Part shown: positions 1 through 5,437 of the stretch, one piece after another
Numbering within the stretch: position 1 is the first letter of the stretch
Layout of the letters: every line of letters begins with the position of its first letter
Source: Flavobacteriales bacterium
Lineage (GTDB): Bacteria; Bacteroidota; Bacteroidia; Flavobacteriales_D; Sanyastnellaceae
Length of the DNA stretch: 5,437 bases
Assembly (NCBI GenBank): GCA_011524845.1
Contig: WTJL01000220.1
Location: 1-5,437, forward strand
Direction: 5' to 3'
Position numbers and translations under genes: made by a program
Notes under the pieces: generated by a model
What the model was told of the DNA's origin: nothing
What the model saw: the letters and a program-made list of their open reading frames with translations, nothing else
Database searches by the model: none

Positions 1-1
1 A

Positions 2-22
2 AAGAAGGACGACGCTGAATAA
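2..22 (+). CDS. rpsP: C-terminal end of probable 30S ribosomal protein S16 (partial)
   Basis: Only six codons and a TAA stop are visible (Lys-Lys-Asp-Asp-Ala-Glu-stop); the rest lies left of the window. A charged Lys/Asp/Glu tail fits the C-terminal extension common in Bacteroidota S16. The assignment rests mainly on the next gene being rimM, because rpsP directly before rimM is a widely conserved order, and on the strong terminator just downstream showing that a transcript ends here. Six residues cannot prove identity, and another small gene with a charged tail is possible. S16 is a small-subunit protein needed for 30S assembly, the same process served by RimM. Confidence 0.5.
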   Translation, partial: KKDDAE

Positions 23-51
23 GCCCCCACTTCCCTCTCTAACAACAACTG

Positions 52-78
52 AAAAAGGCCGCATCTGCGGCCTTTTTT
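52..78 (+). terminator. Rho-independent terminator after rpsP
   Basis: A near-perfect inverted repeat: an A5 run, then the GC core GGCCGC (57-62), a four-base loop ATCT (63-66), the complementary core GCGGCC (67-72) and a run of six T (73-78). Pairing the A run with the T run gives an 11-bp stem. This is a classical intrinsic terminator. Because both flanks are A/T runs it could also work on the opposite strand. It sits 29 bases after the putative rpsP stop and only 30 bases before the rimM start. Confidence 0.9.
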
Positions 79-108
79 CATGCCCGACCTTCCCGAACTT
101 CGCGCGAC

Positions 109-702
109 ATGAACCAGGATCAGTGTTTTCTTTTGGGCAAAATCACCAAGCCCTTCAGCTTCAAAGGTGAAGTGGTTCTGTGGATGGACGTGGACGACAG
201 CTCGGCCTACCTTCAACTGACCACCCTGTGGATTCCGCAACAGGGCATTCTCGTCCCCTACGCCGTCCAGCACCTGAAACCCAACAAGGACCGGTTTGTG
301 GTTCGCCTGGCCGATGTCACGACAGAAGAGCAAGCCAAAGGCCTTGCAGGGAAAGACGTGTGGTTGCCGCTCCAAGAGATGGCGCCATTGCCCGATGGCA
401 AGTTCTATTTCCATGAGGTGCAGGGATGGACGGCCGTGGACCGCGCATCGGGAAATGCTGTGGGGACCATTGTTCATGTGGTGGACCAAGGCGCCTATCC
501 CATGCTCGAAGTGGACTTTGGCGAAGGACAGCTCGGGTTCATTCCTCTGCCTGACCATGTGCAGGTCGACGTTCAAAGGGAAGACTCCACCCTCGTCCTT
601 GACCTTCCTGAGGGGTTGCTCGACGTTTACCTAGGGAATGCGAGAGAGGATGACGCTGAGGACGACATGGAGGGCCTTGGAGACTGGGAAGCCGAATCCT
701 GA
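109..702 (+). CDS. rimM: 16S rRNA processing / 30S maturation factor RimM
   Basis: RimM is a cytoplasmic assembly factor that binds S19 and helps mature the head of the 30S subunit. The 197-residue product shows both expected domains. The N-terminal RimM barrel (about residues 7-87) opens with the family signature GKITKPFSFKGEV. The C-terminal PRC barrel (about 97-175) has the conserved stretch FYFHEVQGW, a G-x-x-V-x-x-V-x-x-x-x-A-Y-P-M-L-E-V run and the family-typical ending IPLPDHV...LDLPEGLLDVYL. The ATG at 109 is chosen because the conserved region starts six residues later; there is no clear Shine-Dalgarno, as is common in Bacteroidota. After the usual family end there is an extra acidic tail of about 22 residues (176-197, about ten Asp/Glu). 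The gene follows rpsP, but an intrinsic terminator separates them, so expression needs read-through or its own promoter. The trmD gene that often follows in other phyla is absent here. Confidence 0.95.
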   Translation: MNQDQCFLLGKITKPFSFKGEVVLWMDVDDSSAYLQLTTLWIPQQGILVPYAVQHLKPNKDRFVVRLADVTTEEQAKGLAGKDVWLPLQEMAPLPDGKFYFHEVQGWTAVDRASGNAVGTIVHVVDQGAYPMLEVDFGEGQLGFIPLPDHVQVDVQREDSTLVLDLPEGLLDVYLGNAREDDAEDDMEGLGDWEAES

Positions 703-785
703 AGCCGAGCCCTGGGTTCTCCACACATAAGCCATCCACGCTGTGAAGAAGTGCAGTGCGGTTGTTCAGGTCTTGCCCTCTGAGA

Positions 786-800
786 AGAATACATTGGTCA
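786..800 (+). promoter_or_regulatory. Possible Bacteroidota-type -7 promoter element upstream of the PIN-PhoH gene
   Basis: TACATTGG at 790-797 matches five of the six fixed positions of the Bacteroidota -7 consensus TAnnTTTG. The paired -33 TTG is not well placed: one TTG at 773-775 is too close (14-base spacer) and another at 762-764 is too far (25-base spacer). It lies in the 154-base gap after rimM, where a promoter for the next gene would be expected. This is only a weak candidate. Confidence 0.22.
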
Positions 801-856
801 CAGACGTTCACCACAACCCCGGGCCTGTCCTTCCGGAGGGCCCATGAATTCTTTCC

Positions 857-2293
857 ATGGCCGCCACCCCAGCTCCTAAAGCCACCGCCAAGCCGCGCAC
901 TTCCAGCGCTGCACCTGCCTCCACCGGAACGACCGCGAAACCCGCCAAGACGTCCAAAACCCAGAAGAACGTCACGACCAAAATTTTTGTCCTCGACACG
1001 TGCGTGCTTCTGTTTGACCACAGCGCACTCACCAACTTCGAAGACAACAAGGTGGCCATCCCCATCACCGTGTTGGAGGAATTGGACCGGTTCAAAGTGG
1101 GCAACGAGACCAAGCACTTTGAGGCGCGCGAGTGCATCCGGATTTTGGACCGGCTGAGTCAGGAGCATTCCTTGCAGGATTGGATTCCCGTGGAAAACGG
1201 CATGGAAGGGCAGCTTCGCGTGATCATGGATGCGGACTGCTCAGAAGGCCATGCATCGAGCGTGTTTGCAGAGCACACCAACGACCACAAGATCTTGGAC
1301 GCTGCCCTGTGCCTCCAGGCCAAAGAGCCCGAGTCCAAGGTCATCCTGGTGTCCAAGGACATCAACTTGAGGCTCAAGGCCAAGGCCCTGAACCTTCCCG
1401 CTGAGGACTACCAAACGGGCAAGGTCAAGGACAACCGACACATGTACACGGGCCGAACGACGCTCGAAGGGGTTGACAGCGAGGTCATTCGCCGCATGTA
1501 CGTGGACGGCAACAGTCGGAAAATCACGGCACTCGGTGACGACCGGCAACACAACCACTTCTACATCCTGAAGGACGGATCGGCCAGCGCCATGGGGTTC
1601 TTCAACGAATCGAAGCGGAACATTGAGCGGGTCGACAAATCCTATGCCTACGGGATCAAGCCACGCAACGCCGAGCAGGCCTTTGCCCTGCATGCGATTC
1701 AAAACCCCGACATCAACCTCGTGACCATTTGCGGGGTGGCCGGCACAGGCAAGACGCTCTTGGCCCTTGCTGGCGCGCTCGAACAAAAGAACCGCTTCGA
1801 CCAAATCATCTTGGCCCGGCCCATCGTCGCGTTGAGCAACAAGGATTTGGGCTACCTCCCCGGCGACGCGGAGGAAAAGGTGAACCCGTACATGCAGCCC
1901 TTGTTCGACAACCTGAACTTCATCAAAAGCCAGTTTGGGCCCAACGAGCGGAAGTACCGGGCCATTGAGGACATGCGCAACGAGGGCAAAATTCAAATCT
2001 CCCCCCTCGCCTACATCCGTGGCCGTTCCTTGTCCAACGTGATCTTCATCGTGGACGAGGCCCAAAACCTGACGCCCCACGAAGTGAAGACCATCATCAC
2101 AAGGGCGGGCGAAAACACGAAAATCATTTTGACGGGAGACATCCGTCAGATCGACACGCCTTACCTCGACGAGCAATCCAACGGGCTGACCTACGTCATC
2201 GACCGTTTGCGGGGCAAAGACCTGTACTGCCACATCTCGCTTGAGAAAGGTGAGCGCTCCGACTTGGCCAACCTGGCCAACGACTTCCTCTGA
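857..2293 (+). CDS. PIN-PhoH family protein: PIN-domain ribonuclease fused to PhoH ATPase (YlaK/PhoH2 type)
   Basis: The 478-residue cytoplasmic protein has three parts. Residues 1-40 are a low-complexity Ala/Pro/Thr/Lys tail, probably disordered. Residues about 42-180 form a PIN nuclease domain with all expected acidic metal ligands: D47 in FVLDTCVLL, E74/E75 in VLEELD, D143 and D148 in NDHKILDAA, and D168 in VSKDINLR. Residues about 265-478 form a PhoH P-loop ATPase with Walker A GVAGTGKT (293-300), Walker B VIFIVDEAQN (395-404), the PhoH-typical GYLPGDAEEKVNPYMQPLFDN core split over 332-352, and TGD at 426-428. PIN-PhoH proteins are known or proposed to couple ATP-driven RNA unwinding to RNA cleavage; activity here is inferred. 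The ATG at 857 is the only plausible start: an in-frame TGA lies at 845-847 and no other ATG occurs before the PIN domain. GGAGG at 835-839 is too far upstream for normal Shine-Dalgarno use. The gene converges on the cytochrome gene. Confidence 0.95.
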   Translation: MAATPAPKATAKPRTSSAAPASTGTTAKPAKTSKTQKNVTTKIFVLDTCVLLFDHSALTNFEDNKVAIPITVLEELDRFKVGNETKHFEARECIRILDRLSQEHSLQDWIPVENGMEGQLRVIMDADCSEGHASSVFAEHTNDHKILDAALCLQAKEPESKVILVSKDINLRLKAKALNLPAEDYQTGKVKDNRHMYTGRTTLEGVDSEVIRRMYVDGNSRKITALGDDRQHNHFYILKDGSASAMGFFNESKRNIERVDKSYAYGIKPRNAEQAFALHAIQNPDINLVTICGVAGTGKTLLALAGALEQKNRFDQIILARPIVALSNKDLGYLPGDAEEKVNPYMQPLFDNLNFIKSQFGPNERKYRAIEDMRNEGKIQISPLAYIRGRSLSNVIFIVDEAQNLTPHEVKTIITRAGENTKIILTGDIRQIDTPYLDEQSNGLTYVIDRLRGKDLYCHISLEKGERSDLANLANDFL

Positions 2294-2327
2294 AGGAACC
2301 GTTCAAGAACGAAGGATCCAGGCCGTG

Positions 2328-4292
2328 TCAGCGGCGGATCACCCGTCGGGTCCATGTCTCTCCGTCCTGGTGGACACGCAAGACGTAGGTGCCTGTCGGA
2401 GCAGGCAAGTCGAGGGACCAAGTGGCCGATGGGACACGGCCGTGTGCCACCCGAGACCCTTCAGGGGTGTACAACTCCCACAAACCGCCTCGGGCTGCTG
2501 CAGGCACCTCCACGGTGACCACACCCTCTGGTGCGGGGTTGGGATACACGCGGACTTTGGTGCCGTCCACCTCGTCCAGTCCTGACACCACAGGCACAAC
2601 AACGGTGGTCTCTGCCACCAATTCAGGGGCCGCGCCTTGCGCTTCGAAGAGCTCTTGGAACGCCTGAATGGTGCTGTCTTGAATGTCAAACATGGGGGCA
2701 ACCCACCGCGCAGGCATGCTCTGGTACCACACCCTGACGTCAAGCGTCACGTTGGTGCCCGCTTCAGGGGTGGCCGTCATCGCGTAATGCACGCGGTCGA
2801 GGCCTTGGGCCGATTGCAACACGAAGTCTTCGTCTTCAAGGGCCAAGCCTTCCACCCGGGTGGTGTCGTACACAGCGTGTTCGTGGGTGAAGCCCACAGG
2901 CAACAAGCGGTTGTCCTTGGCCGAACCTGCGGCGCGCTCCAACACATTGGTGGGCGTTCCGGTCACGTCGACGGCCACCAATTCGTAGACCTGCACTTCG
3001 TCCTCTTCCACGATGTCCGTGTAGTGGGGTTCGTAGGTGCTCAGGCCTCCTTCGTCTACACCCACCAGGAATCCCCCCTGCTCCCACTTGCCGCTGTGCC
3101 AAAGCGTGTCCCCGTTTTGGTGGGCGACCACTTCAATCCATGCGCGTCGGGCGGGGTATCCAGAAGGGAACTTGTGTCCTGCTTTGTTGCGCACAGTCAC
3201 TTGGACCTCGCCTTGGTCACCGGACCATTCTGCATTGTCCACCACAAGGTCCACCGTCTCGTTGCGCAACACGTGTCGCGTCCATGCGATGGTGCTGTCG
3301 AAATGGGCTTCCGTGGCGGTCAAGCCCAACGCATCGATGTTGTCGCGCATGATTTCGAGCATCTGCACATTGCCTCCGACCAACAGGTGCTGGCTGAAGG
3401 GCTCACGCGGCTGCAAGAACAAGTAGCCCGAGCTGATCACCACGCCCTCGTCGACCTTGGGCATGTGACAGTCTTGGCATTCGGTGGGCGACTCTCCGTC
3501 GTCGGCGTACGCGGAGTTCAGCCACTCGTGGTAGGTCGCTTGCTCCACGTAGTCGGCCCCGGTGAGGTTGCCTTCCATGTCGGCGGTTTGGGTCACCAAA
3601 GAGTGACAGCCCGCACACACCTCAGACCCGTCGACGTGGGCGCCGTATCCGATGTTGTAGCCCGTGTACGTGACCATGGGCGGCGTGTGCAACGGAGCGT
3701 CGTCCTTGCCCGCGCCGTATTGGCCATAAATCATGGCCGAATCAAACTCCAACACGCCACTGAAGGTGTTGCCCACGGTGGGCGCCTGCTGGTGGCAGGC
3801 CACGCAACTCACCCCGTCCAAGGCCAAGGTGTCTTCGAACAGTTGCGCCATGGCGTAATGGTCTTCCCCCAAGTGATGGGCGTTGAAATGGCCGACGGGC
3901 GCGTGGCAAGACGTGCACTTGTCTTCCAGCTCCAATTGGTGGTCCGGGTTGATGGCCACCTCATGCGCCACCTTGGCCCGCCAAAACGGGTCTTTGGCGC
4001 TGTTGGCCATCAAGGAACTGCGCCATTGGTCCGTGGGGTTGATGTCCTGTCCATCCGCCGTGACGTTGGCAAAGGCAATCGGATCGGCGCCGTGACACCC
4101 CGCACATTTGCCGCTTCCTGTGAACAGGGCGTTGGACGTGTCAGGCAAATCAGAGTAGGCCGTCAAAAACGCGCGGCTGTGGTAAGGCTGGGCTTCCGCA
4201 TGCAGATGCGACGGTCTCCCGGCCCAAGAGGCCAAGACTGCAACAGTGGCGAGGCCGAGGCCCCACAAACATTTGGACGTGGTCACGTTCAT
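2328..4292 (-). CDS. Secreted five-haem c-type cytochrome with T9SS type A sorting domain
   Basis: The 654-residue protein starts with a signal peptide: Lys7, a hydrophobic core at about 9-23, and Ala-rich cleavage options near 32-34. Five CXXCH haem-binding motifs follow at C63 (CAGCH), C126 (CTSCH), C163 (CVACH), C226 (CAGCH) and C272 (CQDCH). These use every cysteine of the mature protein; the only other one, C8, is in the signal peptide. Between haems 1 and 2 is a W-R-S-S-L-M-A-N-S-A-K-D-P-F-W segment (90-104) of the kind seen in cytochrome c554-like multihaem proteins. Residues about 340-560 are a probable beta-rich domain with AGHKFPSGYPARRAWIEV at 371-388. The last 75 residues (about 580-654) are a T9SS type A domain: RVYPNPAPEG, then GTYVLRV and a basic end RRVIRR. 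The inferred route is Sec export, haem attachment in the periplasm, then T9SS export to the surface. The role is probably electron transfer or redox catalysis; the substrate is unknown. It lies 51 bases downstream of the DUF721 gene on the same strand, with no clear promoter or terminator between. Confidence 0.93.
   Translation of the reverse strand: MNVTTSKCLWGLGLATVAVLASWAGRPSHLHAEAQPYHSRAFLTAYSDLPDTSNALFTGSGKCAGCHGADPIAFANVTADGQDINPTDQWRSSLMANSAKDPFWRAKVAHEVAINPDHQLELEDKCTSCHAPVGHFNAHHLGEDHYAMAQLFEDTLALDGVSCVACHQQAPTVGNTFSGVLEFDSAMIYGQYGAGKDDAPLHTPPMVTYTGYNIGYGAHVDGSEVCAGCHSLVTQTADMEGNLTGADYVEQATYHEWLNSAYADDGESPTECQDCHMPKVDEGVVISSGYLFLQPREPFSQHLLVGGNVQMLEIMRDNIDALGLTATEAHFDSTIAWTRHVLRNETVDLVVDNAEWSGDQGEVQVTVRNKAGHKFPSGYPARRAWIEVVAHQNGDTLWHSGKWEQGGFLVGVDEGGLSTYEPHYTDIVEEDEVQVYELVAVDVTGTPTNVLERAAGSAKDNRLLPVGFTHEHAVYDTTRVEGLALEDEDFVLQSAQGLDRVHYAMTATPEAGTNVTLDVRVWYQSMPARWVAPMFDIQDSTIQAFQELFEAQGAAPELVAETTVVVPVVSGLDEVDGTKVRVYPNPAPEGVVTVEVPAAARGGLWELYTPEGSRVAHGRVPSATWSLDLPAPTGTYVLRVHQDGETWTRRVIRR
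2331..2555 (-). other. T9SS type A C-terminal sorting domain (encoded region within the cytochrome gene)
   Basis: These codons specify residues 580-654 of the cytochrome. The features seen are the opening VRVYPNPAPEG, alternating hydrophobic strands (VVTVEV, LWELYTPEG), the GTYVLRV motif and a terminal basic segment ending RRVIRR. In known T9SS cargo this domain directs passage through the outer-membrane translocon and is cleaved by a sortase (PorU-like), often with attachment to surface lipopolysaccharide. No T9SS machinery gene is in the window, so the pathway is inferred from the domain alone. Confidence 0.88.
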
Positions 4293-4343
4293 GGTCAGGA
4301 GAACAAAGGTCGGTCATTCATGCCGTTCAGGCGTGGGCTGCGG

Positions 4344-4682
4344 TCACAGAATGCGCACCTGACGCACCACCGGACGGCCGAGGTGTTCGTTCAGCCGGTC
4401 GACGATGTCCTGTTTGGCGTGCTGGAACTCCTCCTTGAGAGGGCCGCTGTCCAGCATGCAGAGCAAGGTGCCGTCTTTTTGGAGGTGGAGTTTTCGGGTG
4501 CGGTTTTCGACCGGCGTCCCAAACACCTCCCGCCACGCTTCGCGCACCTCCACTTCGTCAAGCTTGCCCTGCATCCGTGACACGCGAAGGAAGTGTTGGA
4601 TGACCTCGGCGAGCGGACGAGAGCTGTTCTCGGCACGCTCGTAATCGGCCGAGTTTCTCAGGACGGGGCGCTTTCTCTTCAT
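4344..4682 (-). CDS. DUF721 family protein, DciA-like
   Basis: A small basic protein of 112 residues that matches the DUF721 pattern: a helical N-terminal half with LAEVIQHFL (24-32) and KLDEVEVREAWREVFG (40-55), followed by a short strand region in which a conserved Leu-rich stretch (LLCMLDSGPLKEEF) precedes KQDIVDRLNEHLG. The DUF721 superfamily includes DciA, the loader/operator of the replicative helicase DnaB in bacteria that lack DnaC or DnaI; its recF-linked position matches that of DciA in several phyla. The helicase-loading role here is inferred from family and position, not shown. The start ATG (4682-4680) overlaps the recF stop in an ATGA arrangement, which suggests translational coupling, and there is no separate Shine-Dalgarno. 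The N-terminus (MKRKR) is strongly basic, consistent with nucleic-acid contact. Confidence 0.85.
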   Translation of the reverse strand: MKRKRPVLRNSADYERAENSSRPLAEVIQHFLRVSRMQGKLDEVEVREAWREVFGTPVENRTRKLHLQKDGTLLCMLDSGPLKEEFQHAKQDIVDRLNEHLGRPVVRQVRIL

Positions 4683-5437
4683 GACGACGCAGGGGTTTGG
4701 GCCACCACTTCGCCTTGACTCACTTCAAACACACGCACGTCCGCCCCCGTCGCCGCGAACATGTCTGGAATGCGCCCCAAGTGCGTGTCGGTGATGAACA
4801 CCTGGCCAAACGTGCCGTTCGTGACCCGCTTCATCAACGCTTCCACACGCTTCTCGTCGATTTTGTCAAAGATGTCGTCCAACAACAAAATGGGCTTCAC
4901 CCCTGTCGCCTCCTCGATGAACGCGAGTTGCGCCAGACGCAAGGCCACCAGGAAAGACTTCTGCTGCCCCTGACTGCCAAACCGCTTCATGGCGTGGTCG
5001 CCCAAGGTGAACACCACATCGTCCTTGTGGACGCCGACGGTGGTGCGACGGAGCCGGCGGTCTTCGTCTTGGGCAGCCAACATGCTCGCCTCAATGGCCT
5101 CGGCATCTTCAGAGACGTGGGTGGTCAGGGACAACCCCACTTCTTCCGCACCGCCAGAAATTTCCGCGTAGGTCGACAAGAACCCTGGCATGAACTGGTC
5201 GATGAACGCTCGGCGCGCCTTGGCGATGGTGGCAGCTTTGGGCGCAATGCGCGCGTTCCAAGGCGCCAACAACCCGGCGTCAAAGGTTCGGTTCTCCGCG
5301 AAGTAGCGCAGCAAGGCGTTGCGTTGCACCAACGCTTTGTTGACGTCGATCAGGGCGTCCAAATACGCGCGGTCGTATTGGCTGATGACGGCGTCCATCC
5401 ACTTCCGACGAATCTCGCTTCCCCCCTGAATCAACTC
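4679..5437 (-). CDS. recF: DNA replication/repair protein RecF (partial, N-terminus outside window)
   Basis: RecF is an SMC-like ATPase that, with RecO and RecR, helps load RecA at gapped DNA. The 252 visible residues form the C-terminal two thirds; the reading frame stays open to the right edge, so the Walker A region (roughly the first 100-120 residues) lies outside. Numbering from the edge, the conserved landmarks are GGSEIRRKWMD (5-15), the QRNALLR segment (38-44), GVHKDD (135-140, equivalent to the family's G-P-H-[RK]-D-D), the ABC signature FGSQGQQKS (153-161), Walker B with D-loop PILLLDDIFDKID (182-194) and the switch histidine segment ITDTHLGRI (215-223). TTG at 5434 is internal, not a start, because the RecF pattern continues upstream of it. 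The gene ends with a TGA that overlaps the DUF721 start by 4 bases, so both are very likely on one transcript. Confidence 0.95.
   Translation of the reverse strand, partial: ELIQGGSEIRRKWMDAVISQYDRAYLDALIDVNKALVQRNALLRYFAENRTFDAGLLAPWNARIAPKAATIAKARRAFIDQFMPGFLSTYAEISGGAEEVGLSLTTHVSEDAEAIEASMLAAQDEDRRLRRTTVGVHKDDVVFTLGDHAMKRFGSQGQQKSFLVALRLAQLAFIEEATGVKPILLLDDIFDKIDEKRVEALMKRVTNGTFGQVFITDTHLGRIPDMFAATGADVRVFEVSQGEVVAQTPASS

Noticed and set aside
756..1157. A + strand frame covering the rimM to PIN-PhoH gap.
   Set aside because: The translation is Pro/Arg-rich and out of frame with the PIN domain it overlaps; no motif or start signal supports it.
539..1168. A 209-codon open frame on the - strand spanning the rimM end, the gap and the start of the PIN-PhoH gene.
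   Set aside because: It overlaps two well-supported genes, and its translation is low-complexity (Gly/Arg/Ser runs opposite the Ala/Pro-rich tail) with no family resemblance.
1241..2233. A 330-codon open frame on the - strand opposite the PIN-PhoH gene.
   Set aside because: It is the antisense shadow of a clearly coding PIN-PhoH frame; the translation is Val/Leu/Asp/Gly-rich with no recognisable motif.
2300..2311. CGTTC-AA-GAACG inverted repeat as a terminator between the convergent genes.
   Set aside because: The stem is only 4-5 bp with almost no loop, and no T run follows on either strand.
2637..4580. A 647-codon open frame on the + strand opposite the cytochrome and part of the DUF721 gene.
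   Set aside because: Its translation is rich in His, Val, Arg and Gly with no domain pattern. It lies opposite a gene with five haem motifs, a signal peptide and a sorting domain. Long antisense frames like this arise from GC-rich codon use.
5432..5434. TTG as a possible recF start near the right edge.
   Set aside because: The frame stays open to the edge, and the residues on both sides fit the internal L-[IV]-x-G-G-x-E-[IL]-R-R segment of RecF, so this is an internal leucine of a gene cut by the window.
1..5437. Search for a CRISPR array, transposon ends, tRNA genes, riboswitches or a multi-gene defence locus.
   Set aside because: No regularly spaced repeats, transposase or integrase motifs, cloverleaf-like sequences or defence gene clusters were seen. 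The PIN-PhoH gene is a common chromosomal family here and has no antitoxin-like partner next to it.

Overview
The window looks like a chromosomal segment of a fairly GC-rich member of the Bacteroidota. The main reasons are a type IX secretion system (T9SS) type A sorting domain at the end of one protein, the apparent rpsP-rimM order, a recF-DUF721 pair, and starts that mostly lack a usable Shine-Dalgarno sequence. I would guess a Flavobacteriales-like lineage, but nothing here fixes the rank below phylum. Base and codon use look uniform, and I see no insertion sequence, phage gene, integrase, CRISPR array, tRNA or rRNA.

Layout. Positions 2-22 hold the probable last codons of rpsP (ribosomal protein S16), followed by a strong intrinsic terminator (about 52-78). 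rimM (109-702, +) encodes the 30S maturation factor. After a 154-base gap comes a PIN-PhoH ATPase (857-2293, +) with an intact nuclease active site and intact Walker motifs. It converges, with a 34-base gap, on a group of three minus-strand genes. Read in the direction of transcription these are recF (partial, entering from the right edge, 5437-4679), a DUF721/DciA-like gene (4682-4344) overlapping the recF stop by 4 bases, and, 51 bases further, a five-haem c-type cytochrome (4292-2328) with a signal peptide and a C-terminal T9SS sorting domain.

How the genes fit together. The left half is translation and RNA housekeeping: ribosome assembly (S16, RimM) and a probable RNA-acting nuclease/helicase (PIN-PhoH). 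The right half is DNA replication and repair (RecF plus a DciA-type protein). The cytochrome is functionally unrelated to both. It is predicted to be loaded with haem in the periplasm and then exported to the cell surface, which makes it the most interesting item in the window. I found no convincing new multi-gene system. The points worth a second look are the surface-sorted multihaem cytochrome and its uncharacterised middle domain, the leader of the phoH-like gene (hairpin plus overlapping mini-ORF), and the cramped terminator-rimM junction.
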